Shown: one piece after another, positions 13,666-22,639 of the stretch | Layout: each line of letters opens with the position of its first letter | Position numbering within the stretch: the stretch's first letter is position 1 | Source: Bacteroidia bacterium | Lineage (GTDB): Bacteria > Bacteroidota > Bacteroidia > Chitinophagales > Saprospiraceae | Direction of reading: 5' to 3' | Assembly: GCA_030430845.1 (NCBI GenBank) | Contig: JAUIKE010000041.1 | Span: forward strand, 1-52,995 | DNA length: 52,995 nt | Made by a program: the position numbers and the translations under genes | Notes under the pieces: generated by a model | The model's database searches: none | What the model was told of the DNA's origin: nothing | Seen by the model: only the letters and a program-made list of their open reading frames with translations

Positions 13666-16389
13666 ATGAAACACCTGATATTGATACTTGCCATTCTTGT
13701 GATAAGGCTCCCTGCAAAATCCCAAAACCTGTCTCTGACAGACCTGCAGTATGTCTGCCAAAAGAACAGTTGGGAAAGCGTAAATCAATACTTAATTAGC
13801 AGGGGATGGGAATTTTATGACTCAGAGAAAGAAACGGATGAAAATTACGGATCCATTTCCTGGTCATATAACAAAAGCTATAATGGTAAGTCAGAAGGCT
13901 GGCTTCACCTTTTGATTAGCAAAGAGATTCCAAGTAAAGTAACCTACCTGATGTTCAATCAGCCAGCCTATCTAAAAATTCAAACTGCTATTGGCAAATA
14001 CGGTTACAAAAGTATTGGTAGCGAAATAGATGATGATGAGATCACATCAACTTATTCAAATAGTACTTATATACTTGAGATTGCGACTTTGAAGCGTGAA
14101 AGAGAAAGTGATATTTTTACTTATTCAGAAAACTATACTGCTTACAGAATTTCTTTAATCAAGAAAGGAAGCATTTTTGATGCTGACAATGGTCCTAAAG
14201 TAGAATATTGGCCAGGGTCTACAAGAGTACAAATCTCCTACATCCTCAAAGATGGCAAACTGAATGGCCCATTCACAAGATATTATCGAAATGGTAAGAT
14301 CAAAAGAACAGGGTCCTTTTTGATGGACCAGGAGTACGGGTTATTTAAAGAGTATGATGAAGATGGAAACCTCTCCGTGGAATACCAACAAAAGAATGAT
14401 GAATTATCAGGTACGCTGAAAGCGTATTATTCAAATGGGAAGGTAAACAGAATCGAAAATTATGTTAAAGGGCAAAAAAATGGACCATTTACACACTATC
14501 ATAAAAATGGCAAGATTAGTAAAACAGGTTCCTTCCTGGAAAATATGGAGCATGGCCTATTCAAAGAGTATGATGAACAAGGGAACCTGGTAGTAGAATA
14601 CCAGAAGAAGAATGATGAATTATCCGGCCCCTTAAGAGCCTATTATTTGGATGGCAAGTTAAAAATATCCGGAAATTTCGTTAGCGGACAAAAAAATGGG
14701 AATTTTAAGGAATATGCCCAAAACGGAGAATTAAATGAGGGATATACCATGAAGGAAGGCAAACTACATGGTACAATCACCAAATATGAGAATGGAAAAA
14801 TTTCAGAAGAACTAACCTACGAAAATGGGGGCCTGGCTGGACCATATATCAATTATCATTATAATGAAGAAGGTGTTCTCATATTCAAAGAAAAAGGAAC
14901 ATTTGCAGGTGATGAAAAAAATGGCAGATGGGATTTGATTCTGGTTGAAGAGGATAAAAGTGAAAGGACCTTAAATTCTCATTTCTTTACTAATGGAGTC
15001 AAGGATGGTTCTTTTCAGGAAATTCGGAGCGATAGCCTAATCTTTGGTACCTATTCAAATGGAAAACTAAATGGCTCATATTTGATTTATCAAGATTTCT
15101 TTAGCTCTCTTATTGGTGGGCCAATGAGAACAGATACTTCTCAGATGGTACGTCATTGCGCAGGCAATTATAAAAACGGGGAAAAAACAGGAGAATGGAA
15201 ATACTATGATATTACGGGTGCCTTGAAAAGAAAAGGCAGCTATTTACTCGGGAAAAAAACAGGTGAGTGGTCTTCCTACTATGCTACCATGGTTGATCTA
15301 GAGGGAAATAAACAGCCTTATTCCAATAAGTTATACTTAATTGAGAATTTTAAGAATGGGAAAAAAGAGGGTCTAATTATCCAATATTCAAGGCTGGAAG
15401 AAAGGCCCTATCCATGCGATTCATCTAAAATAAAGCCGATTAGAAAAACAGATAGCTGTTCCAGACTCTATTGGAAGCAAGAAATACGAAGTTTTACTTT
15501 TAAAAATGATGAAGTACATGGCCCCTGTGAAATGAAGGATTCTGTTGGGAATGTGACTTTGAAAGGAAACTTTGATTTTGGCGAAAAAGATGGAAAATGG
15601 TTAGAAGGTACCCTATTACGTGATTCCGATGGAAACCCCCATTATATATTTGAAGAAGGCGAGTACTCGAAAGGAAAACGTAACGGGAAATGGATCGCAT
15701 TTTTTAACAGGGGGAATATTTTTGAGTCTACTTCCTATTTAAAAGGAGATCTCCATGGGCTTAAAGATTCTTATACCAGTGGGATACTTAAAGAAAGAAA
15801 AAAATTCGCCTTTAATAAGTTAAAAGAGCTGACCGTGTATGATTCTACTGGAACAAACATAGTCAGGAAATATGATGTGATTTCAGAAACCCAAACCCTG
15901 TTAAATATCAGAAAGACAGATTTTGAACCCACGTACACCGAGAGTATAGAATTTGAGATTAAGAAGCAAGAGCCTGTGTTGAATTATGAATTCTTTGAGT
16001 TTGTGGTTTTGCTGAGAATAAACATGCCTTCAGAAGAATATGGAGGATATCCAAAAGGTGAATATAAAACCACAGATAATCAGGGAAATGAGTTGGTCTC
16101 AGGCAATCTGTTGAAAGATGAAAAAACAGGTGTTTGGAAGTACAGCTATCCAGATCAAAATGTGCTGATGCAGTTGACATACGACAAAAACAATCCGATA
16201 AGTGAAACCTATTACTTTATGGATTCTTCCTTGCCTTTTACAGGGGAATTTATTTATGAAAACGAAGAAGACGGAACCATAGAAGAAATCAAAATCAAAG
16301 AGGGATATAGGAATGGGACTACCGTAATTAAAAATGGAGCAGGCGAAGTCATTCGAAAAGAGAAGTATAAGGATGGCTTTTTGAAGTGA
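13666..16389 (+). CDS. Exported MORN-variant repeat protein (YwqK-like)
   Basis: This 907-aa protein has a Sec signal peptide (first ~19 residues). After an N-terminal region of about 180 residues come many MORN-variant repeats of the YYRNGKIKRTGSF / NGPFTHYHKNGK kind (about residues 195-420, 440-690 and 790-905). Two adjacent stretches (about residues 199-275 and 275-350) are near-duplicates carrying GLFKEYDE and KNDELSG, evidence of recent internal duplication. Such repeats form beta-hairpin rods in Bacteroidota surface or periplasmic proteins and in YwqK-type antitoxins. It is the middle gene of a three-gene unit of exported proteins. Confidence 0.85.
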   Translation: MKHLILILAILVIRLPAKSQNLSLTDLQYVCQKNSWESVNQYLISRGWEFYDSEKETDENYGSISWSYNKSYNGKSEGWLHLLISKEIPSKVTYLMFNQPAYLKIQTAIGKYGYKSIGSEIDDDEITSTYSNSTYILEIATLKRERESDIFTYSENYTAYRISLIKKGSIFDADNGPKVEYWPGSTRVQISYILKDGKLNGPFTRYYRNGKIKRTGSFLMDQEYGLFKEYDEDGNLSVEYQQKNDELSGTLKAYYSNGKVNRIENYVKGQKNGPFTHYHKNGKISKTGSFLENMEHGLFKEYDEQGNLVVEYQKKNDELSGPLRAYYLDGKLKISGNFVSGQKNGNFKEYAQNGELNEGYTMKEGKLHGTITKYENGKISEELTYENGGLAGPYINYHYNEEGVLIFKEKGTFAGDEKNGRWDLILVEEDKSERTLNSHFFTNGVKDGSFQEIRSDSLIFGTYSNGKLNGSYLIYQDFFSSLIGGPMRTDTSQMVRHCAGNYKNGEKTGEWKYYDITGALKRKGSYLLGKKTGEWSSYYATMVDLEGNKQPYSNKLYLIENFKNGKKEGLIIQYSRLEERPYPCDSSKIKPIRKTDSCSRLYWKQEIRSFTFKNDEVHGPCEMKDSVGNVTLKGNFDFGEKDGKWLEGTLLRDSDGNPHYIFEEGEYSKGKRNGKWIAFFNRGNIFESTSYLKGDLHGLKDSYTSGILKERKKFAFNKLKELTVYDSTGTNIVRKYDVISETQTLLNIRKTDFEPTYTESIEFEIKKQEPVLNYEFFEFVVLLRINMPSEEYGGYPKGEYKTTDNQGNELVSGNLLKDEKTGVWKYSYPDQNVLMQLTYDKNNPISETYYFMDSSLPFTGEFIYENEEDGTIEEIKIKEGYRNGTTVIKNGAGEVIRKEKYKDGFLK

Positions 16390-16459
16390 GGAAACGCAAT
16401 TATTGGAGAAAGCTTTTTAAACCCAGGTGATTCTAACCATAACCATCAAAAAAAACCAC

Positions 16460-17578
16460 ATGAGAAAAATCTTATTGATAACCCTAATCCTATTCATTTA
16501 TGTTCCCAGTTTTGGACAAAAAAGAGTCAAGAAAATAGTTATTCAGGAAGACGGTTATGGCTATCATGTGGAACACAAGCCCAATCGTGATGTATTGACC
16601 CATGAGGGGTTGATTTTCAAAATAACGCCTGTTTCGGGAGAAGAGCTCAATGCCTTGTTCCAAAAAGAAAGGAACTTAAGCGGTCTATTTGACTATTCTT
16701 ATTTTAACAGATCAAGAGAAACTTATCTCCTAAGCAAAGGAGGTGTAAATCGAAAGAAATCAAACACAGAATCTCTATTGGGTGGTATTTCTTGGCTTAT
16801 TGAAAATAATAAAATAAGTCAAGAAGAAGGAAAGGAGTTGATAAAACAAATGACGATAATGGATACCGCATTGGGGGTAAATCTAACCCAAATTTCCCAT
16901 TACCAAGCTTATCCAAATAATCCGTTTTTCATTGATAATAGATATCTCAGTGTATTTAGGGTCCAAATATCCAATGATTCTGACTCAGAGGTAATTTTCA
17001 ATAATCAGATCAAGATTGAAACAGGAAATTTTTTGCTTGAACCATTTTCCTCGGAGTACCTGATGGAGATGTTAAATCATACCAACAGTTTGAATCAAGG
17101 GAAAGCACTTATTTTGAATAAATATAACCTGCCGAAAACGATCACAATTCCCCCTCATACAAAAATCGAAAAGTTAATCGCTGTAAACCCTATTGATTAC
17201 AGCGAGGAACAATTGAAAATTTCTTTTGTAGGAAACCCAACAAAATTTGAATGGCACATTCTACAAAAAATTACCACCCATGAAGAATCCTATACTTTTC
17301 ACGAGTTTGATATTTCCTGGAACTATGGGAAAAGTGTTTCTGATTTTGGTACAGAAATAAATATTATCAAAGGGAGCAATGACATTCTCTTTATTGCTTC
17401 CGATAAATTTTTTATTGACGAACAATATTTGGATGAAAAATTTGAAATTTTTACCCTCTCATTGTATCAGGGTAGCCTATATTATGGACGAACGAAAATA
17501 AAGGCAAGCGACTTTTTAAATGATGCAAGAAGCATTAGAAAGCCGATTCTAATATTTTTACACGTTATTGAAGAATGA
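16460..17578 (+). CDS. Exported protein of unknown function
   Basis: This 372-aa protein runs from the ATG at 16460, chosen because it starts a clear signal peptide (basic MRK, hydrophobic core, SFGQ cleavage); the frame opens 33 bp earlier. I recognise no domain. It is mostly beta-rich with a helical segment about residues 95-130 (LIENNKISQEEGKELIKQM). It lies 70 bp after the MORN protein and ends before the defence island. Confidence 0.7.
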   Translation: MRKILLITLILFIYVPSFGQKRVKKIVIQEDGYGYHVEHKPNRDVLTHEGLIFKITPVSGEELNALFQKERNLSGLFDYSYFNRSRETYLLSKGGVNRKKSNTESLLGGISWLIENNKISQEEGKELIKQMTIMDTALGVNLTQISHYQAYPNNPFFIDNRYLSVFRVQISNDSDSEVIFNNQIKIETGNFLLEPFSSEYLMEMLNHTNSLNQGKALILNKYNLPKTITIPPHTKIEKLIAVNPIDYSEEQLKISFVGNPTKFEWHILQKITTHEESYTFHEFDISWNYGKSVSDFGTEINIIKGSNDILFIASDKFFIDEQYLDEKFEIFTLSLYQGSLYYGRTKIKASDFLNDARSIRKPILIFLHVIEE

Positions 17579-17666
17579 CATTTTTTTTGAAACAGACCCC
17601 ATGTCCAAAAAGCAAAAGGAACATCCTGGTCTAATAATAAAAATGCGAAAATTTTACAGCTAAACC

Positions 17667-18656
17667 ATGTCAGATAAATTGAGTACTGCTGCACTATTTG
17701 GGGAGATTGCCGGTCTGGTAAAGGAGGCGCGCATTCGTGCATATAAAAGCAACAATGCCATTTTACTTCAGACCTACTGGCATATTGGACGGTTGATCGT
17801 GGAGTATGAGCAGGGAGGGAAGGAAAAAGCCGGCTATGGGGCAAAAGTGTTAGCGTCTTTAAGCAAACAGCTGATGCATGAATTTGGGAGAGGGTTTGAT
17901 GCAACGAACCTCAGTAATATGCGGAAACTTTACCTCAATTTTCCAATTCTTGACGCACTGCGTCAAGAATTGAGCTGGACTCATTATCGGCTGATAAGCA
18001 GGCTTCCCCAGCAAAAACTGAGAGATCAATACGTTTTACATGCCATAGAAGGAAACTGGAGTACCCGAACACTCCAGCGAAATATCAACAGCAATTACCT
18101 GGGGCGCTTACTGGAAGTTCCCGGGAAAGATACAAAACCGACAAGCCCCAGGCATATCATTAAGGATCCCTATATTTTTGAATTTCTCGGACTACAACAG
18201 GATATAAAATACACGGAGAATGAGCTGGAAACAGCCCTGATCAATCATGTTCAGCAATTTCTGATGGAGCTGGGCAAAGGCTTTGCTTTTGTGGCACGCC
18301 AACAACATATTGTAACCGAAACGGCAGATTTCTACATTGACCTGGTATTCTACAATTTTTACCTCAAATGCTTTGTGCTGATTGACCTGAAAACCCATGC
18401 CCTCAATCACGAGGCAATCGGGCAGATGGACATGTACGTCCGCATGTACAATGACCTGAAAAAAGGAGAAGATGATAACCCAACGGTGGGTATGATTCTC
18501 TGCACAGACAAAGACGAAACGATTGTGAAATATTCTGTTCTGACTGAAAATGAGCAGCTTTTTGCAAGTAAATACCGCCTGTATCTGCCCAAAGAAGAAG
18601 AATTGGAACACTTGATTGAAGTTGACCGGATCAACTTTGAACTGGATCATGAATAA
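17667..18656 (+). CDS. YhcG/DUF1016-type PD-(D/E)XK nuclease
   Basis: The protein is 329 aa. The N-terminal DUF1016 domain (about 10-160) carries LLQTYWHIGRLIVEYEQGG and FDATNLSNMRKLYLNFP and ends in the helical QQKLRDQYV region. The C-terminal nuclease domain (about 175-325) carries ADFYIDLVFYN and LKCFVLIDLKTH, giving a D...(D)xK-type active site. Family members often sit in or beside type I restriction loci; the role there is not settled. Its stop codon overlaps the ATG at 18649 that may start the next gene, so it is co-expressed with hsdM. Confidence 0.88.
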   Translation: MSDKLSTAALFGEIAGLVKEARIRAYKSNNAILLQTYWHIGRLIVEYEQGGKEKAGYGAKVLASLSKQLMHEFGRGFDATNLSNMRKLYLNFPILDALRQELSWTHYRLISRLPQQKLRDQYVLHAIEGNWSTRTLQRNINSNYLGRLLEVPGKDTKPTSPRHIIKDPYIFEFLGLQQDIKYTENELETALINHVQQFLMELGKGFAFVARQQHIVTETADFYIDLVFYNFYLKCFVLIDLKTHALNHEAIGQMDMYVRMYNDLKKGEDDNPTVGMILCTDKDETIVKYSVLTENEQLFASKYRLYLPKEEELEHLIEVDRINFELDHE

Positions 18657-18744
18657 TCAGCCCGCAGATCCAGTCACTTTCCCCCCAATTAAATTTCCCA
18701 AAACGCAAACAAAGCCTATCTTTGATCAAAACGATCATAACCCC

Positions 18745-20367
18745 ATGTCCGAAGAACACAAACAGCAACTCAAACAACAGCTCTGGAACATCGCCAATAC
18801 CCTGCGCGGCAAGATGAATGCCGACGAATTTCGCGACTACATCCTGGGTTTTATCTTTTACAAATACCTCTCTGAGAAGATGGCCCTCTATGCCAACCAT
18901 ATCCTGCAGGAGGATGGCATCACCTACGACCAGATCGATGAATCGACGGAAGAAGGGCAGGAGATGCTCGGAGCCATACAGGAAGAAGCCGTGGAGCAAC
19001 TGGGGTACTTCCTGAAGCCCTCAGAGCTATTTCACCAGCTGGCCAAGCGAGGCAACTCACAACGCGTAGGCGTCGCCCTCGAAACGCAGCAGCCCAGCGG
19101 TTACACCGAAGATAAAGGCGCCGCCAGCGCCTTCATTCTCGACGACCTGGCGCGCATCCTGAAGAACATCGAACAGAGCACCATGGGTACCGAGAGCGAA
19201 GACGACTTCGACAAGCTCTTCGAAGACCTCGATCTCACCAGCACCAAACTGGGACGGACAGAGAAAGCCAAAAACGCCCTGATCGCCAGGGTGCTCTACC
19301 ACCTGGACCAGATCGACTTTCAGCTCGAAAATACCGAACTCGACGTGCTCGGCGACGCCTACGAATACATGATCGCACAATTTGCCAGCGGGGCCGGCAA
19401 AAAGGCAGGGGAATTCTACACCCCCCAGGAAGTGTCTATGGTCCTGGCCAAGCTGGTCACCACCGGCAAGCAGAAACTGCGCTCCGTCTATGATCCGACC
19501 TGCGGATCGGGCTCCCTGCTGCTGCGGGTCGCCAAAGAGGTGGATGAAGTCTCCGCCTTCTACGGGCAGGAGCTCAACCGCACCACCTACAACCTGGCGC
19601 GCATGAACATGATTCTGCACGGTGTGCACTACCGCAAATTTGACATCCGGCAGGAAGATACGCTGGAAAAGCCCCAGCACCTGGATGAGCGCTTCGAGGC
19701 CATCGTGGCCAATCCGCCATTTTCGGCCAACTGGTCCTCCAACCAGCTCCTGCTTAGCGATGACCGCTTTAGCCAGTATGGGCGTCTGGCGCCGGCCTCC
19801 AAGGCAGACTTCGCCTTTGTGCAGCACATGGTACACCAACTGGCAGAAAACGGGCAGATGGCTTGTGTGCTCCCGCATGGGGTGCTCTTCCGTGGCGCGG
19901 CCGAGGGTCATATCCGCCGCTACCTGATCGAAGATCAAAACTACCTCGATGCCGTGATCGGCCTGCCCGCCAATATCTTCTATGGCACTTCTATCCCCAC
20001 CTGCATCCTGGTGCTGAAAAAATGCCGCGAGCATCCCAACGATATTTTGTTTATCGACGCCAGCCAGCAATATGAAAAGGCCAAAAACCAAAACAACCTG
20101 CGCGAGGAAGACATAGATCGCATCGTAGAGACCTACCGCACACGCAGCACACAGGATAAATACAGTTATGTAGCCAGGCTGGAGGAGATCGCTGAAAACG
20201 ACTACAACCTCAATATCCCGCGCTATGTGGATACTTTCGAAGAAGAAGAACCTGTGGACCTGGCGGCTGTCTCTCAGGAGCTGAAAGCCCTGAGGCAGCA
20301 GATGGTGGAGACGGATCAGACGATTGCGGCTTTTTGTGAGGAGTTGGGGATTGATATGCCGTTTTGA
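18745..20367 (+). CDS. hsdM: Type I restriction-modification, HsdM methyltransferase
   Basis: The protein is 540 aa from the ATG at 18745, chosen to match the usual HsdM start (MSEEHKQQLKQQLWNIANTL); the ATG at 18649, overlapping the DUF1016 stop, is the alternative. The HsdM_N helical domain comes first, then the N6-adenine methyltransferase domain with EFYTP (223-227), SAM motif DPTCGSGS (250-257) and catalytic NPPF (323-326). It methylates adenine in the site set by HsdS and is needed both for modification and, with HsdR, restriction. The gene is GC-richer than the HsdS TRDs next to it. Confidence 0.95.
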   Translation: MSEEHKQQLKQQLWNIANTLRGKMNADEFRDYILGFIFYKYLSEKMALYANHILQEDGITYDQIDESTEEGQEMLGAIQEEAVEQLGYFLKPSELFHQLAKRGNSQRVGVALETQQPSGYTEDKGAASAFILDDLARILKNIEQSTMGTESEDDFDKLFEDLDLTSTKLGRTEKAKNALIARVLYHLDQIDFQLENTELDVLGDAYEYMIAQFASGAGKKAGEFYTPQEVSMVLAKLVTTGKQKLRSVYDPTCGSGSLLLRVAKEVDEVSAFYGQELNRTTYNLARMNMILHGVHYRKFDIRQEDTLEKPQHLDERFEAIVANPPFSANWSSNQLLLSDDRFSQYGRLAPASKADFAFVQHMVHQLAENGQMACVLPHGVLFRGAAEGHIRRYLIEDQNYLDAVIGLPANIFYGTSIPTCILVLKKCREHPNDILFIDASQQYEKAKNQNNLREEDIDRIVETYRTRSTQDKYSYVARLEEIAENDYNLNIPRYVDTFEEEEPVDLAAVSQELKALRQQMVETDQTIAAFCEELGIDMPF

Positions 20368-20391
20368 TGGGGGATTTTTTAAAGAAAAATA

Positions 20392-21627
20392 ATGGAAGAT
20401 ACGATTGATAAAGAAGTAATGAAGGTGCCAGAACTGCGATTCTCAGGGTTTGAGGGTGTTTGGGAAGAGAATAAATTAGGAGATGTTTGCATCAAAGTTG
20501 GGAGCGGAAAAACACCCAAAGGAGGAGATAAAGTCTATCAACAAAGCGGGATTCCATTTATACGAAGCCAAAATGTATATGGAAATAAGCTATTTTTAGA
20601 TGACGTCTTTATATCTGAGAAGGTGCATGAAGAAATGAAAGGGAGTAAAGTGTTGCCTAATGATATTTTGTTAAATATTACTGGAGGCTCTATTGGAAGA
20701 AGTTGTGTTGTTCCTCAAGATTTTAAAGAAGGAAATGTCAATCAGCATGTTTCAATAATTAGATTGAAGAGTTTTGAATCCAAATTCTTGCAATCAATTT
20801 TAAGTTCTTGGAGAGGCCAAAAATTGATATTTCAAGGGCAAACAGGTAGTGGGCGTGAAGGTCTTAATTTTCAAAGTATCCGAAGCTTTAAAATTCATTT
20901 CCCTACCCTCCCCGAACAACAAAAAATCGCGACCTTCCTCACCGCCGTCGATCGCAAGATCGAGCAGCTCAGCCGGCAGAAGGCCCTGCTGGAGCAGTAT
21001 AAGAAAGGCGTGATGCAGCGGATTTTTTCGCGGGAGGTGCGCTTTCGGGATGATGATGGGGGGGCGTTTCCGGATTGGGAGGAGAAGCGGTTGGGGGAGT
21101 TTTTGATTAAGTTCGAAGAGAAAACAACAAAAAATAATCAATATCCAGTTTTAACATCATCGAGGAATGGAATTTTTTTTCAAAAAGATTACTACTCGGG
21201 AGGAGAGGTCGCTAGTAAGGATAATACAGGATATAATATTGTACCTCGGGGCTATTTTACATACCGTCATATGAGTGATGATTTAATTTTTAGGATTAAT
21301 AAAAACACCATTGTTGATTTTGGAATTGTCAGTACCCTTTATCCTGTTTTTACAACAAAAAACATCAATGAGGAATTTCTTTTATTCATTTTAAATAATG
21401 GTTCAGAATTTAAAAAGTATGCCCTCATTCAGAAACAAGGCGGCTCGAGAACTTATATGTATTTTTCAAAGCTTCAAAAATTGCAATTAAATCTTCCACC
21501 CCTCTCTGAACAGCAAAAAATCACCAATTACCTCTCAGCCATAGACACCAAAATCAGCCAGGTGGATGCTCGGTTGGGGCATGCGAAGAGCTTTAAGAAG
21601 GGACTTTTGCAGCAGATGTTTGTGTAA
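20392..21627 (+). CDS. hsdS: Type I specificity subunit HsdS
   Basis: This 411-aa protein has two target-recognition domains, each followed by a conserved spacer helix. The first half is LRFSGFEGVW (15-24), TRD1 to about 170, then LPEQQKIATFLTAVDRKI (173-190). The second half is VRFRDDDGGAFPDWE (216-230), TRD2, then LSEQQKITNYLSAIDTKI near the C-terminus. It sets the split recognition sequence of the methylase and nuclease. TRDs are AT-rich while the central conserved segment (about 20890-21110) is strongly GC-rich, a mosaic expected when TRDs are exchanged. The three tandem repeats begin only 6 bp after its stop. Confidence 0.94.
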   Translation: MEDTIDKEVMKVPELRFSGFEGVWEENKLGDVCIKVGSGKTPKGGDKVYQQSGIPFIRSQNVYGNKLFLDDVFISEKVHEEMKGSKVLPNDILLNITGGSIGRSCVVPQDFKEGNVNQHVSIIRLKSFESKFLQSILSSWRGQKLIFQGQTGSGREGLNFQSIRSFKIHFPTLPEQQKIATFLTAVDRKIEQLSRQKALLEQYKKGVMQRIFSREVRFRDDDGGAFPDWEEKRLGEFLIKFEEKTTKNNQYPVLTSSRNGIFFQKDYYSGGEVASKDNTGYNIVPRGYFTYRHMSDDLIFRINKNTIVDFGIVSTLYPVFTTKNINEEFLLFILNNGSEFKKYALIQKQGGSRTYMYFSKLQKLQLNLPPLSEQQKITNYLSAIDTKISQVDARLGHAKSFKKGLLQQMFV

Positions 21628-21632
21628 GAGTA

Positions 21633-22062
21633 GTTCTTTTGACTTATGAACACCCCCTTCCGTAATCGCCCCCTCGATGGGGCTAACGGTGAGTCCTAAG
21701 GCATAAAATGCCTGATGTGATTACGTCAGGCCCCTTTGAGGGGGCCGTCTGGGACGGGGGGTGTACTGGCGCAAAAAGAGCGTTCTTTTGACTTATGAAC
21801 ACCCCCTTCCGTAATCGCCCCCTCGATGGGGCTAACGGTGAGTCCCAAGGCATAAAATGCCTGATGTGATTACGTCAGGCCCCCTTGAGGGGGCCGTCTG
21901 GGACGGGGGGTGTACTGGCGCAAAAAGAGCGTTCTTTTGACTTATGAACACCCCCTTCCGTAATCGCCCCCTCAAGGGGGCTAACGGTGAGTCCCAAGGC
22001 ATAAAATGCCTGATGTGATTACGTCAGGCCCCTTTGAGGGGGCCGTCTGGGACGGGGGGTGT
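21633..22062 (+). repeat. Three tandem 149-bp palindromic repeats
   Basis: Units start at 21633, 21782 and 21931 with an exact 149-bp period. Each has an ACACCCCC...GGGGGGTGT core (21650-21764, 21799-21913, 21948-22062) with a CCCC hairpin, a CGTAATC/GATTACG outer stem, a central GGCAT-AAA-ATGCC hairpin and a second CCCC hairpin. Spacers read GTTCTTTTGACTTATGA. Small base differences between copies occur in the hairpin loops. No gene lies inside. Confidence 0.88.
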
Positions 22063-22102
22063 CTCAAACAAAGGGAATAATTCCCCAAAACGAATCCATC
22101 GC

Positions 22103-22468
22103 ATGCCTAATCCCATTATCCCCTATGATCCCAAACTCCGCAAGTTCGCGAGGGAATTAAGAAACAATCCGACCCCTCAGGAAAAGAAGCTTTGGGAAGC
22201 GATCCGCAAGCGAAAATTGCAAGTACAATTTCACAGGCAGGTGCCTATGGATCATTTTATTGTAGACTTTTACTGCCATGAAATCATGCTTGTCATTGAG
22301 GTTGATGGAAGATATCATGACTACCAGATACTTGAAGATAGTCGAAGACAGGTACGGCTTGAGCGGTATGGAATGTTCTTTTTGAGATTTAGCAATAAAG
22401 AGATTGATGAAAATTTTGAACAGGTAGTTAAAGCAATCCAAAAGGAGGTGTATCTTCGGTTGGATTGA
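22103..22468 (+). CDS. DUF559 (Vsr-like) endonuclease-fold protein
   Basis: This 121-aa protein runs from the ATG at 22103; the frame is open upstream, but only through the repeat. It has the DUF559 pattern: NPTPQEKKLWEAIRKRKL, FHRQVPMDHFIVDFYCHE, LVIEVDGRYHD and a GMFFLRFSNKEI end. The fold is PD-(D/E)XK like Vsr nucleases, with D (VDFYC) and E-x-D (IEVDG) as candidate active-site residues. It sits alone between hsdS and hsdR, flanked on both sides by the same palindromic repeats in the same orientation (third copy ends 22062, fourth begins 22470), which suggests a mobile unit. The family is often multicopy in Bacteroidota. Confidence 0.88.
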   Translation: MPNPIIPYDPKLRKFARELRNNPTPQEKKLWEAIRKRKLQVQFHRQVPMDHFIVDFYCHEIMLVIEVDGRYHDYQILEDSRRQVRLERYGMFFLRFSNKEIDENFEQVVKAIQKEVYLRLD

Positions 22469-22469
22469 T

Positions 22470-22624
22470 GTTCTTTTGATGTATTGACACCCCCTTCCGT
22501 AAACGCCCCCCGCGTCAAGCTCGGGGCAGGCTCTTGATGGGGCTAACGGAGAGTCCAAAGGCATAAAATGCCTCCCATAACTACGTCAGGCCCCCTTGAG
22601 GGGGCCGTCTCGGACGGGGGGTGT
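22470..22624 (+). repeat. Fourth palindromic repeat, before hsdR
   Basis: The fourth copy begins with a GTTCTTTTGATGTATTGA spacer and has an ACACCCCC core at 22487-22624. Its first CCCC hairpin carries a ~25-bp insert with a GCGTCAAGCTCGGGGCAGGCT core, similar to the insert in the element at 1-160. The central GGCAT-AAA-ATGCC hairpin is unchanged. It lies in the same orientation as the three copies on the other side of the DUF559 gene. Confidence 0.85.
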
Positions 22625-22639
22625 AAAAAAACCACCCTC

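Noticed and set aside
22034..22102. N-terminal extension of the DUF559 gene
   Set aside because: The extra codons come from the repeat; the family normally begins near NPIIPYDPKLRKFAREL.
22568..22639. N-terminal extension of HsdR
   Set aside because: These codons come from the fourth repeat; MTTQPEQTLEDNLV matches the usual HsdR start.
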